Shown: positions 32,001 through 41,232, counted from the stretch's first letter. The stretch: DNA of 64,000 nucleotides from Syntrophomonas sp. DTU018 (GCA_001513155.1 LFSR01000037.1:24631-88630), one strand, 5' to 3'. Numbers and translations are program-made. The notes: generated by a model from the sequence alone, not told the origin.

Positions 32001-32189
32001 ATGGAGAGTATAGCTAAGACTCTTATCATTATTACATTGGTTTACTATCTCATTAAGGGATTGATTTACCTGGTGCTTTGGCAGGCTACTTACAAAATAC
32101 AGGAGCGTGCCCTGGCAGAAAAGAAGAAAAGGCAGAGGAAAAAGGATTTGGAAGAATCAATCTGGCATCCGGACCAGGATGGCATTTAA
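32001..32189 (+). CDS. Small membrane protein, unknown
   Basis: 62 residues: one N-terminal membrane helix (LIIITLVYYLIKGLIYLVLW) then a Lys/Arg-rich helix (AEKKKRQRKKDLEES). Preceded by AGGAG. I recognise no family. Its place between atpC and ywmB matches the small ywmA/ywzB-type genes of Bacillus only in position. The stop is 18 bp from the next small gene, which has a similar layout, so the two may act together. Confidence 0.6.
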   Translation: MESIAKTLIIITLVYYLIKGLIYLVLWQATYKIQERALAEKKKRQRKKDLEESIWHPDQDGI

Positions 32190-32207
32190 ACAAGGAGGAG
32201 GAAGCCT

Positions 32208-32444
32208 TTGAAAACAGGTTTTCTTATTCTGATCGGCATAGTGCTGGTCTGTACCATTTTCTTCGGCATCCTGATATGGCGGCAAACGGTGAAATTTGAA
32301 AAAAAAGCTCTCGAAGCTAAAAAAAGAAAGGAAGAATACCTGAAAAAACTGGAGGAGGAGCAACAGCGCCTGCAGCAGGAAGCAGCCCTGGCAGCAGCAG
32401 ATTCTCAGCCAGCTGATGATAATACCGCTGAAGATAATAAATAG
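32208..32444 (+). CDS. Small single-span membrane protein with coiled coil, unknown
   Basis: 78 residues: membrane helix FLILIGIVLVCTIFFGILIW, then a Lys/Glu-rich coiled coil (FEKKALEAKKRKEEYLKKL, EEEQQRLQQEAAL) and an acidic tail. TTG start after AAGGAGGAGG. No family recognised. A weak AACC/GGTT hairpin with a T7 run (about 32452-32475) follows and could end the transcript. Confidence 0.65.
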   Translation: MKTGFLILIGIVLVCTIFFGILIWRQTVKFEKKALEAKKRKEEYLKKLEEEQQRLQQEAALAAADSQPADDNTAEDNK

Positions 32445-32568
32445 CAGATAAACCTGACCAAGTCGGGGTTTTTTTATGTAATTTTACATAAAAAGATATC
32501 CTTTCAAGAGAATAATACCTCCTCATCCTGGCAACAATCCTGTTACCAGAGTTGGGGAGGAATTTGTT

Positions 32569-33309
32569 ATGCAAAGGGCAATTATTTCGTTATTATTATT
32601 TTTTGTTTTATGTCTTTTGAGCAACCATACTATTGACTATACCATGGGCAGGCAAATTGAAAATCGTTCCCCATATGTCCTAGCTTTTACATCCATCGGT
32701 GCAATTTCACTCGAATCACGTCTGGATTGCTGGGCAAAGCTAAGAACAGATTCCACGGAAAATGAAATGAAGCGATATATGCATACCCTGGTTACCAGCC
32801 TTAATCTGGAATACCAGCCAGATCATGTATTAATTTCATCCTCTGACGGGACCGTAGAAATGGAATATAACCTGACCCAGAAAGGGGTTAAGTTTTACCT
32901 GGCTGTACAATCCAGAGCCGATAGCAAAGAAACCCACTTCGTGGTTAGTGCTGAAACCCGTGATCCAGATAAATCTCTGGTACACATCAAACAGCAGCTG
33001 GACAGGGTGGGTATACTGGAATGGCATGATTATTACCTTTATAAAGGTGAATTGCCGGAGAATTACGACCAGGCCAGTACCGCCCGGTTGGCTGAGGTAA
33101 TGATGAAAAACCTGGAGGCAGTTATCATTGATACCTACCAGGAAGGCAGGTCATTCAGCTGTACCGGTTACAGTAAAGTTTTAAAAGATACAGAACCGAT
33201 CTGGATTGACGGCCGACGGCATAATGTTCAGGTAGCTTTGTACAGCAGTCCTTCCCAGGATAAAACCTATGTCTACATAGGGGTTCCGCTTATAGTAGGA
33301 AATTACTAG
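32569..33309 (+). CDS. YwmB-like exported protein (TATA-box-binding fold family)
   Basis: 246 residues with an N-terminal membrane/signal segment (IISLLLFFVLCLLSNHTIDY). The rest is a soluble alpha/beta domain assigned to the YwmB family by position (directly before murA, as in Bacillus) and by size; motif evidence is weak. Exported, function unknown. ATG follows GGGGAGG. Confidence 0.65.
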   Translation: MQRAIISLLLFFVLCLLSNHTIDYTMGRQIENRSPYVLAFTSIGAISLESRLDCWAKLRTDSTENEMKRYMHTLVTSLNLEYQPDHVLISSSDGTVEMEYNLTQKGVKFYLAVQSRADSKETHFVVSAETRDPDKSLVHIKQQLDRVGILEWHDYYLYKGELPENYDQASTARLAEVMMKNLEAVIIDTYQEGRSFSCTGYSKVLKDTEPIWIDGRRHNVQVALYSSPSQDKTYVYIGVPLIVGNY

Positions 33310-33344
33310 CATTTACATTTTATTCGGGAGGTGATGATAGCAAG

Positions 33345-34586
33345 TTGGATATGTTCGTTCCTGGGAAAGTCAAACTGGCAGGGGAAATAGAAGTAAGTTC
33401 CTCTAAAAATGCTATTTTGCCCATATTGGCAGCTTCTTTGCTAAGTGATGAGACTAAAGTAATAAAGAATGTTCCCGACATTCGCGATGTTACCGTAATA
33501 ACAGAACTTATCCATCATCTGGGAGTCAAGGTTGATTATCAGGACCGCAATTTATATTTTACCGGCGGGGCTACCAGCCAGAACCCTCCTTATGAACTGG
33601 TAAGATTGATAAGGGCTTCATTCCTGGTTATGGGCCCTCTGCTGGCCAAAAAAGGGTTTGTGAGAGTTGCCTTGCCGGGAGGGTGTGCTATAGGCACCAG
33701 GCCCATTGATCTCCATCTTAAGGGATTTGAAGCTTTGGGAGCCCAGGTGACTTTAAGCGGGGGAGATGTGATTGCCAGAGCCGACCGGTTATATGGTAAC
33801 CATGTTTATTTGGATTTTCCCAGTGTAGGTGCTACCGAGAATATTATGATGGCAGCCAGCCTGGCGGAAGGAACCACCTATATCGAAAATGCCGCTTTGG
33901 AACCAGAGATAGTAGATTTGGCCAACTTTTTGAACAGCATGGGTGCCAGAATAAGCGGTGCCGGCACCAATGTAATAAGGATTGAAGGGGTCAGACAGTT
34001 AGGGTCAACTGATTATACCCCCATACCCGACCGCATCGAAGCGGGAACTTTTATGGTTGCCGCCGCCGCTACCGGGGGAGATGTGATTATCAAAAATGTT
34101 ATACCGGAACATCTTAAGGCAGTAACTGCCAAATTGTTGGAAAGCAATGCTGTAGTGGAGGAAGATGATGACCAGGTCAGGGTTTACCGGGTGGAGGAAA
34201 TTAAGCCGGTATATATTAAAACTCTGCCATACCCCGGCTTTCCTACCGACATGCAGGCTCAGTTTATGGCCTATTTAAGTTTGGGCAAAGGCAGCAGCGT
34301 GATTACCGAGTCAGTTTTTGAAAACCGTTTTATGCATGTGGCCGAATTGCTGCGCATGGGAGCTAAAATTACAACCGAAGGACGTACCGCAGTTATCCAG
34401 GGTATCCGTGAGTTAACCGGAGCCCGGGTTAAGGCCACCGATCTGCGGGCCGGAGCAGCCCTGCTGATAGCCGGTTTAACTGCCCGTGGTCCGACCATTA
34501 TTATGAACAGTGAGCACATTGACCGGGGTTATGAAAATATTGTAGGCAAGTTTAACCGGTTAGGTGCCAATATTATGCGCACTTAA
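33345..34586 (+). CDS. murA: UDP-N-acetylglucosamine 1-carboxyvinyltransferase
   Basis: First committed step of peptidoglycan synthesis: transfers enolpyruvate from PEP to UDP-GlcNAc; the fosfomycin target. 413 residues. Substrate loop VSSSKNAILPILAAS, and active-site Cys114 in LPGGCAIGTRPID, so the enzyme should be fosfomycin-sensitive. TTG start 9 nt after GGAGGTGA. This corresponds to Bacillus murAA, the ywmB-murA-spoIID arrangement. Confidence 0.96.
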   Translation: MDMFVPGKVKLAGEIEVSSSKNAILPILAASLLSDETKVIKNVPDIRDVTVITELIHHLGVKVDYQDRNLYFTGGATSQNPPYELVRLIRASFLVMGPLLAKKGFVRVALPGGCAIGTRPIDLHLKGFEALGAQVTLSGGDVIARADRLYGNHVYLDFPSVGATENIMMAASLAEGTTYIENAALEPEIVDLANFLNSMGARISGAGTNVIRIEGVRQLGSTDYTPIPDRIEAGTFMVAAAATGGDVIIKNVIPEHLKAVTAKLLESNAVVEEDDDQVRVYRVEEIKPVYIKTLPYPGFPTDMQAQFMAYLSLGKGSSVITESVFENRFMHVAELLRMGAKITTEGRTAVIQGIRELTGARVKATDLRAGAALLIAGLTARGPTIIMNSEHIDRGYENIVGKFNRLGANIMRT

Positions 34587-34623
34587 AAACCATGGTGTTC
34601 TTAGCATGAATGCCATGGTTTTT
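34585..34623 (+). terminator. Terminator after murA
   Basis: AAAAACCATGG / CCATGGTTTTT, an 11-bp stem with a 17-nt loop that begins in the murA stop codon and ends 8 bp before spoIID. Confidence 0.7.
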
Positions 34624-34631
34624 ACATATGT

Positions 34632-35540
34632 ATGAGTATGAAAAAAATCACACTTATCGGTTCAGCCATAATGTTAGCCGCTATGGCGGTTTTTTTTGCC
34701 CTGCGGGGCTGTCAGGCACCTGATGAATTGCCCCCGGTGAAAGTGTACCGCAGCAAAACCCAGCAAGTTGAGCAGCTGAGTTTGGAACAATATGTTTTGG
34801 GTACGGTAGCAGCGGAGATGCCGGCTTCCTTTGAGCTGGAAGCCCTGAAAGCTCAGGCAGTATGTGCCCGTACTTATGCCCTGCGCAAAATGATTGAAGG
34901 CAAAGATTACCCCCGGGGAGCAGATTTGTCCGACGACATAACCACCTGCCAGGCTTATGTAAATGCGGAAGAATTCGCGGAGCTTCATCCCTGGCAAAAT
35001 GAGCAGCTATGGGCCAAAATCCAGCAAGCAGTGGATGAAACCCGGGGAGAAGTAATTCTTTACGATAACCAGCTGATTGATGCCTTATATCATTCCACCT
35101 GCGGGGGACAAACTGAAAGTGCCCGGGAACTGTACGGGAAAGAAATTACCTACCTGCAATCCGTGCCCTGTGAGTACTGCCGGCAGTCCAAATACTACCT
35201 TACGGAACACCATTTTACCTGGCAGCAGGTATCCCGCTTGGCCGGAAAAGGCCAGAGCATCCAGGTACTGGCTGCTACTTCCAGCGGCCGGATTCAAAAA
35301 ATCAAAGTAAACCAGAAAGCCATGAGCGGCAGCGAATTCCGCAGTGCTTTTGGCCTGCCGTCAACCTGGTGTACCATCGGCTATTATTCCCAGGGAATTA
35401 CTATTACCAGCAGAGGTTATGGCCATGGCATGGGTTTGTGCCAGTACGGAGCTCAGGGAATGGCCCTGCAGGGAAAAAACTACCGGCAGATACTGGCTCA
35501 TTATTATCCCAAGACTCAGCTGTACAAATTGCCTTATTAG
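34632..35540 (+). CDS. spoIID: Stage II sporulation protein D
   Basis: A membrane-anchored lytic transglycosylase that trims septal peptidoglycan during engulfment. 302 residues with an N-terminal membrane helix (LIGSAIMLAAMAVFFAL). LGTVAAEMPASFELEALKAQ contains the catalytic Glu, with STCGGQTESARE and YGHGMGLCQYGAQGMA downstream. Start ATG 34632 or 34638; neither has a clear ribosome-binding site, odd among these genes. In Bacillus it is transcribed in the mother cell by SigE. Confidence 0.93.
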   Translation: MSMKKITLIGSAIMLAAMAVFFALRGCQAPDELPPVKVYRSKTQQVEQLSLEQYVLGTVAAEMPASFELEALKAQAVCARTYALRKMIEGKDYPRGADLSDDITTCQAYVNAEEFAELHPWQNEQLWAKIQQAVDETRGEVILYDNQLIDALYHSTCGGQTESARELYGKEITYLQSVPCEYCRQSKYYLTEHHFTWQQVSRLAGKGQSIQVLAATSSGRIQKIKVNQKAMSGSEFRSAFGLPSTWCTIGYYSQGITITSRGYGHGMGLCQYGAQGMALQGKNYRQILAHYYPKTQLYKLPY

Positions 35541-35598
35541 TTCTGAAACCGCCCCTAACCTGAATATATTTTAACTAATTTAGTGGGGGAGGCGGAGC

Positions 35599-35862
35599 AT
35601 GCAGAACTATATTCGTAAGAGAGCAGTGCGCATTGCTCAGCATATAATCCAAACTACGGATACGGTCCGGCAAACGGCCAGTGTTTTTGGAATTTCCAAA
35701 AGCACTGTGCATAAGGATGTATCGGAAAGGCTGCCGCGGATAAATAAGCAACTGGCCGAGGAGGTCAAGCGGGTTCTGGAGAAAAACAAAGCGGAGCGGC
35801 ACCTGCGCGGCGGCGAAGCCACCAGACAGAAATATGCCAGCCAACATTCTTCCCAATCATAA
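35599..35862 (+). CDS. spoIIID: Sporulation transcription regulator SpoIIID
   Basis: An 87-residue DNA-binding regulator of mother-cell genes. Helix-turn-helix at about residues 23-42 (VRQTASVFGISKSTVHKDVS) and a basic C-terminal helix (KQLAEEVKRVLEKNKAERHL), as in Bacillus. ATG after GGGGGAGGCGGAG. It lies between spoIID and mbl, the conserved order. Confidence 0.95.
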   Translation: MQNYIRKRAVRIAQHIIQTTDTVRQTASVFGISKSTVHKDVSERLPRINKQLAEEVKRVLEKNKAERHLRGGEATRQKYASQHSSQS

Positions 35863-35937
35863 AAAACGTAGCCAGGGCGTCAAATAAACGGTAAAATACT
35901 GGTATAAATGAAGAATCTTGCAGGGAGGCCTCGCTGC

Positions 35938-36969
35938 GTGTTTTTTTTAGAGGAAGATATTGGTATTGATTTGGGTACAGCCAGCGTGTTGGTATTCAAG
36001 AAGGGCAGGGGAATTGTACTTCATGAACCTTCCGTGGTGGCCATCGACCGTAACACCAACAAGGTAATCGCTGTTGGCGAAGAGGCCCGGCAGATGTTGG
36101 GGCGGACTCCCGGGCATATTGTGGCTATACGCCCTTTGAAAGAAGGTGTCATTGCTGATTATGACACTACCGAAAAAATGCTGACCTATTTTATCCGCAA
36201 AGTATTAGGAAAACGCCGGTTCTTCAAACCAAGGGTCATTGTCTGCATTCCCACGGGAGCAACTGATGTGGAAGAGAGAGCCGTTCGCCAGGCTACTTTG
36301 TCCTCAGGCGCGAGACAAGCTTTTATTATAGAAGAGCCCCTGGCGGCAGCCCTAGGAGCAGGTATAAACATATCCGGACCCACTGGGAACATGATCGTTG
36401 ATATCGGCGGGGGGACTTCCGATATAGCTGTACTTTCCCTGGGAGGCATAGTCTGTAATACTTCCCTGCGCATAGGCGGGGACAAATTTGATGAAGCTAT
36501 TATCCGTTATGTAAGAAGAGAATTCAATCTGATGATCGGGGAGCGTACCGCCGAGGAATTAAAGATCAATGTGGGAACGGCCTGGGTGACTGATGAGAAC
36601 CGGCACAAGTCTATGGAAATACGGGGCCGGGATTTGTTGACCGGTTTGCCCAAGACTATCAGCATAAGTGCCGAGGAAAGCTGGCTGGCTATGCAGGAAC
36701 CGTTGCTGGCAGTAATTGAGGGAGTCAAAAAGGTGCTGGAAATCACCCCTCCGGAGCTGGCTGCGGATATCGTCAACAACGGTATAGTAATGACCGGCGG
36801 GGGGTCGCTGCTGGATGGTCTGGATATACTCCTGTCCAAGGAGACCAATTTGCCGGTACATATTGCTGATGATCCCATTTCTTGTGTAGCCATGGGAACC
36901 GGCAAGGCCCTGCACGAAATGCACAACCTCTATAGCCAGCGGGGAAGAGCTGCCCGGAGAATAATGTAA
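35938..36969 (+). CDS. mbl: Rod-shape actin homologue MreB/Mbl
   Basis: A cytoskeletal ATPase that guides lateral wall synthesis, 343 residues. Phosphate-binding loops DIGIDLGTASVLVF and DIGGGTSDIAVLSLGG, adenosine motif VMTGGGSLLDGL. GTG 35938 is chosen because AGGGAGG is 10 nt upstream; the in-frame ATG 35908 lies at a putative start point just after the extended -10 TGGTATAAA (35900-35908). Its place after spoIIID identifies it as the Mbl paralogue. Confidence 0.92.
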   Translation: MFFLEEDIGIDLGTASVLVFKKGRGIVLHEPSVVAIDRNTNKVIAVGEEARQMLGRTPGHIVAIRPLKEGVIADYDTTEKMLTYFIRKVLGKRRFFKPRVIVCIPTGATDVEERAVRQATLSSGARQAFIIEEPLAAALGAGINISGPTGNMIVDIGGGTSDIAVLSLGGIVCNTSLRIGGDKFDEAIIRYVRREFNLMIGERTAEELKINVGTAWVTDENRHKSMEIRGRDLLTGLPKTISISAEESWLAMQEPLLAVIEGVKKVLEITPPELAADIVNNGIVMTGGGSLLDGLDILLSKETNLPVHIADDPISCVAMGTGKALHEMHNLYSQRGRAARRIM

Positions 36970-36989
36970 ACCTGTGAATAAAGCAGGTA

Positions 36990-37024
36990 AGAAGGGCTGG
37001 ACCCAATCTAGCCCTTCTTTATTT
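36990..37024 (+). terminator. Terminator after mbl
   Basis: AGAAGGGCT / AGCCCTTCT stem with CTTTATTTTAT tail, 20 bp after the stop codon. Confidence 0.8.
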
Positions 37025-37100
37025 TATCCCTTTTACTGTTAAAGTTTCTGCTGTAATTAACGATATAAATAAGAGGAAACAAGACAGGGAGGTAACCCTT

Positions 37101-37871
37101 TTGATAAAAGGTATGTATACGGCAGCAGCGGGAATGATGCTGCAGATGGCCCGGCAGGACGTGGTGGCCAACAACCTGGCCAATGTAAATACCGCGGGCT
37201 TTAAGCGCAGTTCTACAGTGGCATCGGCCTTTCCCGCGATGCTGATGAGCCGTTTGGGGGAATTGGATACCAGTTCCGAAGTTCCTAAACCCCAAAAGGC
37301 GGAAATAATCGGCTATTTGGGAACAGGAGCCAGCCTGGCGGGGATCATTACTGATTATAGCATGGGCAATTTAAAACCTACCTATATTGCTACCGACATA
37401 GCATTAAGCGCTCCAGATACTTTCCTGGTAGTGGAAACACCCCAGGGGATATTTTATACCCGGAATGGCAGCCTCAAGATCACGGGAGAAGGCCTTTTGA
37501 CCACCAACCAGGGTTATCCGGTCCTGGATGAGTTCGGTGATTATATCTACATAGAAGGAGAATTTGCTGTTGATGAGAGGGGCTATGTTACCGACAACGG
37601 TGAGGAAATTGCCCGGCTGCAGGTAGTGCGCTTTGCCAATCCGGACCAGATGGAAAAGCTGGGGGGGAGCCTTTTAACCACTGATCAGGAGCCGGAACTG
37701 GTGGAAAACCCGGAGATCCTGCCCGGATACCTGGAAGAATCCAACGTAATAGCGGTGCAGGAGATGGTTACCCTGATCAATGTGGTCCGCAGCTACGAAT
37801 CCTTGCAGAAAATAGTGCAAGCAGAAGATGAAGCCACCCAGACCCTTCTGGATGAGGTAGGCAGAGTATAA
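37101..37871 (+). CDS. Flagellar hook-basal body protein (FlgF/FlgG, FlhO-like)
   Basis: A 256-residue rod/hook protein of the FlgG family. The N-terminal helix (KGMYTAAAGMMLQMARQDVV followed by ANNLANVNTAGFK) and the C-terminal helix (SNVIAVQEMVTLINVVRSYES) are the paired rod signatures. TTG start after AGGGAGG. In Bacillus, mbl is followed by flhO and flhP; here only one such gene is present, followed by a terminator. Confidence 0.9.
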   Translation: MIKGMYTAAAGMMLQMARQDVVANNLANVNTAGFKRSSTVASAFPAMLMSRLGELDTSSEVPKPQKAEIIGYLGTGASLAGIITDYSMGNLKPTYIATDIALSAPDTFLVVETPQGIFYTRNGSLKITGEGLLTTNQGYPVLDEFGDYIYIEGEFAVDERGYVTDNGEEIARLQVVRFANPDQMEKLGGSLLTTDQEPELVENPEILPGYLEESNVIAVQEMVTLINVVRSYESLQKIVQAEDEATQTLLDEVGRV

Positions 37872-37884
37872 ATGAAATAATAGC

Positions 37885-37912
37885 ACCCGCATTTTCGCGG
37901 GTTTTTTATTTT
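37885..37912 (+). terminator. Terminator after the flagellar gene
   Basis: ACCCGC ATTTTC GCGGGT followed by TTTTTATTTT. Confidence 0.85.
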
Positions 37913-37999
37913 CTGCCGGTTAAGGCCCGGGGCAGGAAGGAAAAATTAAAGGAAAGGCTAATTTACCAATAGAATATTGACGAAAAGATGGAGATTTAT

Positions 38000-38746
38000 A
38001 TGCATAACCACCCTTCTGTTCTGGGATGCCGCATTGACCCTCTATCTATGGCGGAGGCTCTGGACCGGGTAGAGAGTTTTATTGAACAAGCTGATCCCAA
38101 TGGAAGTTCCCATATCATTACCTTGAATGCGGAAATAGCTTATCAAGCCTATTATGATCCGGCTTTGCGGGATCTGATAAACCGAGCCGCCCTGGTAACC
38201 CCGGACGGTATCGGCATTGTATGGGGAGCCCGCCAGCTGGGCATAGATGTTCCGGAACGGGTAACCGGCATTGATCTCATGGAGCGTATTTGCCAGCGGG
38301 CCTCATCCCGGGGCTGGAAGATATATTTACTGGGAGCGGAACCGGGCATAGCCGAAGAGGCAGGCCGGAAACTGCAGCAGAAATATCCCGGTCTGCTTGT
38401 AGCCGGTGTTCACCATGGATATTTCCAGCCCGATGAGGAACAAGAGATAGTAGCTGATATACAGAAAACCGCTCCTCAGGTTCTGTTTGTAGGTTTAGGG
38501 GCTCCCCGCCAGGAATGGTGGATTGACCAGCATAAAGACCAGTTGAAAGTACCGGTCTGCATCGGCGTGGGAGGAAGCCTGGACGTGATATCCGGGCATA
38601 AGCAGAGAGCTCCGGGATGGGCAATAAAACTTAACCTGGAATGGCTCTATCGTCTCATCACTGAACCTTCCCGGATCAAGCGCCAGCTGGTTTTGCCCCT
38701 TTTCGTCGGACTGATCATCAAGAGCCGCTTCAGAGGACCGGCCTGA
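38000..38746 (+). CDS. WecG/TagA/CpsF family glycosyltransferase
   Basis: 248 residues. Members transfer N-acetylmannosamine or related sugars to undecaprenyl-linked acceptors in teichoic acid or polysaccharide synthesis. Seen: ITLNAEIAYQAYYDP, VTPDGIGIVWGAR and the signature VGLGAPRQEWWI. ATG 38000 follows GGAG at 7 nt; ATG 37988 has no such site. A soluble or peripheral enzyme; the actual polymer is unknown. Confidence 0.88.
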   Translation: MHNHPSVLGCRIDPLSMAEALDRVESFIEQADPNGSSHIITLNAEIAYQAYYDPALRDLINRAALVTPDGIGIVWGARQLGIDVPERVTGIDLMERICQRASSRGWKIYLLGAEPGIAEEAGRKLQQKYPGLLVAGVHHGYFQPDEEQEIVADIQKTAPQVLFVGLGAPRQEWWIDQHKDQLKVPVCIGVGGSLDVISGHKQRAPGWAIKLNLEWLYRLITEPSRIKRQLVLPLFVGLIIKSRFRGPA

Positions 38747-38783
38747 AAACAAAATTCCGGACAGCGGCAGGGGAGGAGTAACC

Positions 38784-40913
38784 ATGGAGGAAAGAGTCTT
38801 TGCACTGGATATCGGTACCCGCAAGATAGTGGGACTGGTTATGGAGAAAAACGGTGACGGTTATAAAGTAATCGGCAGTGAAATGCGGGAACATGAAACC
38901 CGGGCTATGCTGGACGGTCAGATTCATGATGTGGAAGCAGTAGCCAAAACCATTAAAGATATAAAGCTGGTCTTGGAAAAAAAGCTGAACCTAACCCTGG
39001 AGTCAGCAGCGGTGGCGGCAGCCGGGCGTTCGTTGAAAACGGCCTCCGGTACTGTGCAGAAAAAGCGTTCCACTTACAGCGAGATCACCCGGCAGGAAGT
39101 TATCGCTCTGGAGCTGGAAGCGGTTCAGGCGGCCCAAAACCTGCTGCTGGAAAGAGAGAATTCGGACAGCAATACCAGCCAGTTGTTCTGCGTAGGGTAC
39201 AGTGTTGTATCCTACCAACTGGAAGGCCAGGTGCTGGGCAACCTGGTAGGACAGGTGGGCAGCGAAATTGCTGCTGAGGTGGTTGCTACTTTCTTGCCCC
39301 GGGTTGTAGTGGATAGCCTGTTTTCTTCCCTTAAACATGCCGATTTGAGAATACAAAGCCTGACCCTGGAGCCCATCGCGGCTATTTCCGTAGCCATTCC
39401 CCCCAATATGCGCATGCTCAATCTGGCTCTGGTTGATATTGGCGCCGGTACTTCAGATATTGCCCTGGTTAGGAACGGTAATGTATATGCTTATGCCATG
39501 GTTCCCCTGGGCGGTGACGAGCTCACCGAAAAGCTGGCTTCCCATTACCTGCTGGATTTTCTCACTGCGGAAAAATTGAAAAGACAGCTGCGGGATGGGA
39601 AAGTCATAGACATCGAGGATATTCTGGGCAACCAGCTGCATTTGGAGGCGGCAGAGGTCAGTGAAGTTTTAGACCCTACTTCCCGGGAAATAGCCATGGC
39701 TATTGCGGAAAACATTCTTTCCCTGAATCAAAAAGCCCCTGACGCCGTTATATGTGTAGGCGGGGGCAGTCTGACCGTAAATCTGATGAGCCTGCTGGCT
39801 TCTTGTCTGGGTCTGCCCACCAACCGGGTTGGTATACGTACTCCGGAGGCATTTAAGAATATAGAGGTTGATCCTGAATACTTAAAAGGACCCCAGGGAG
39901 TTACTCCCTTGGGGATAGCCTATCATTCCCTGACCACACCGTTAGTTCCCTTTATTAACGTAACGGTTAACGATCGGGATACCCTCCTGTGGAACATGGG
40001 CAGCCTTACTGTAGCCAGTGCCCTGCTGAGTTCCGGTATTTCCCTGACCAATATATACGGGAAACCGGGCTTGGGCAAAACCCTGGAAATAAACGGTACC
40101 GTAAAGGTATTTAAGGGACGGTTGGGTACGCCGCCGCAGATAAAGGTAAACGACGAGGATGCCTTTCTGGATACCCCAATAAAAGACGGGGACCAAATTG
40201 TCTACCGCCAGGGCACTGACGGAACTGATGCCCGGGTATACATAAAAGACCTGATTCCCCTGGTCCAGGGCAGTGTCTGGGTAAACGGGGAAGAAATAGC
40301 TTTGCAGACTGCGGTTATCGTTAACGGGCAGGACTGGGATGTTGAGCAGGAAATCCCCGATCGGGCCCGGATTCAGGTAGTTCAAGCCAATCAACTGAGC
40401 CATGTATTGCTACAGGCGGGTGTGCCGGAAGAAATGCTGCAGGAAAAGGTCTATCATTTTCAGCTAAATGGAGAGAGCAAGACTCTCCTGTGGTGCCCCC
40501 TGCAGGTTACTGTCAATGGCCGCCCCCGGCAGCTTACGGATCTCATCGAGTTTGGCGATCAGGTGGAATACCGTTTGATTTCTGCCGAACCCAGGATAAG
40601 GGATATTCCCGGAATCCAGGAACTGCTCAAGGTGCGAGTTTCCGTAAACGGGCGATCGGTGGAACTGGAGAGCCGGGAGGCTCGCTGGCTGGTAAATGAT
40701 AAAGAAGCGAATCTGGACACCATCTTAACTGATGGAGCTGACCTGCAGCTGGACAGCAACAGCAATCAAGCCATTTTAAGCGATATTTTCCGGGTGGTGG
40801 AGATCCAGCCCCAGGCTTCCGGAAAGCTGGTAATGAACGTAAATGGCCAGCCAGCCGGATTTACCACCCCCATAACCAATGGGAGCGAAATCGACCTGCG
40901 CTGGGAAAGCTAA
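38784..40913 (+). CDS. FtsA-like actin-fold protein with long beta-rich C-terminal extension
   Basis: 709 residues in two parts. Residues about 1-375 are an actin/FtsA/PilM fold: ALDIGTRKIVGLVMEK (phosphate 1), VDIGAGTSDIALVRNG (phosphate 2) and VICVGGGSLTVNL (adenosine). FtsA is normally about 420 residues and ends in a membrane helix. Here the protein continues for some 330 residues with at least four degenerate repeats of the form VNG...L...DGD.I (for example IKVNDEDAFLDTPIKDGDQI and VTVNGRPRQLTDLIEFGDQV), which look like small beta domains. No membrane helix is seen. A cell-division or envelope role is inferred. Confidence 0.8.
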   Translation: MEERVFALDIGTRKIVGLVMEKNGDGYKVIGSEMREHETRAMLDGQIHDVEAVAKTIKDIKLVLEKKLNLTLESAAVAAAGRSLKTASGTVQKKRSTYSEITRQEVIALELEAVQAAQNLLLERENSDSNTSQLFCVGYSVVSYQLEGQVLGNLVGQVGSEIAAEVVATFLPRVVVDSLFSSLKHADLRIQSLTLEPIAAISVAIPPNMRMLNLALVDIGAGTSDIALVRNGNVYAYAMVPLGGDELTEKLASHYLLDFLTAEKLKRQLRDGKVIDIEDILGNQLHLEAAEVSEVLDPTSREIAMAIAENILSLNQKAPDAVICVGGGSLTVNLMSLLASCLGLPTNRVGIRTPEAFKNIEVDPEYLKGPQGVTPLGIAYHSLTTPLVPFINVTVNDRDTLLWNMGSLTVASALLSSGISLTNIYGKPGLGKTLEINGTVKVFKGRLGTPPQIKVNDEDAFLDTPIKDGDQIVYRQGTDGTDARVYIKDLIPLVQGSVWVNGEEIALQTAVIVNGQDWDVEQEIPDRARIQVVQANQLSHVLLQAGVPEEMLQEKVYHFQLNGESKTLLWCPLQVTVNGRPRQLTDLIEFGDQVEYRLISAEPRIRDIPGIQELLKVRVSVNGRSVELESREARWLVNDKEANLDTILTDGADLQLDSNSNQAILSDIFRVVEIQPQASGKLVMNVNGQPAGFTTPITNGSEIDLRWES

Positions 40914-40966
40914 CCAAGCCAGCCCCGAAGGATTTAGTCTGTTTTCACCGGTAATAGATAATGAAT

Positions 40967-40984
40967 AAAGGCTATCAGGCCTTT
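40967..40984 (+). terminator. Left copy of duplicated terminator hairpin after the ftsA-like gene
   Basis: AAAGGC TATCAG GCCTTT, 53 bp after the stop codon, with no T-run: element C begins at the next base. Confidence 0.65.
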
Positions 40985-41136
40985 CAGACTGTCAAAGAAG
41001 TCTTTTAGCGGTTAGACGTTCGAGATTGCCACGCCCCTCCGGGGCTCGCAATGACACATGAGATGGCCTTTTGGTATGTCATCGCGAGGAGCGTAGCGAC
41101 GTGGCGATCTCTTTTAGCTAATTTTTTGACACTCTC
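40985..41136. mobile_element. Terminator-targeting MITE-like element, copy C
   Basis: A 152-bp element in the orientation opposite to copies A and B. Left end CAGACTGTCAAAGAAG; right end, reverse-complemented, GAGAGTGTCAAAAAATTAG. The REP tips are GCCCCTCCGGGGC and GAGCGTAGCGAC. It is bracketed by the terminator sequence (40967-40984 and 41137-41152; the right copy lacks two bases of the stem). Confidence 0.78.
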
Positions 41137-41160
41137 AAAGTATCAGGCCTTTATTTTTTT
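41137..41160 (+). terminator. Right copy of terminator hairpin, with T-run, slightly decayed
   Basis: AAAG TATCAGGC CTTT followed by ATTTTTTT. Two bases (GC) of the left-copy stem are missing, so the hairpin is weaker while the T-run is intact. Confidence 0.6.
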
Positions 41161-41232
41161 GCCATTCCTGAGCATATCGTACCTGAGTCCTCGTCAAACC
41201 AACGGCAACGACACGGCGAGTTCTTGCCTGCT

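Noticed and set aside
40060..40090. Walker A motif (GKPGLGKT) in the FtsA-like extension
   Set aside because: No Walker B or ATPase fold follows, and it lies within a beta-rich repeat region; a chance match is more likely.
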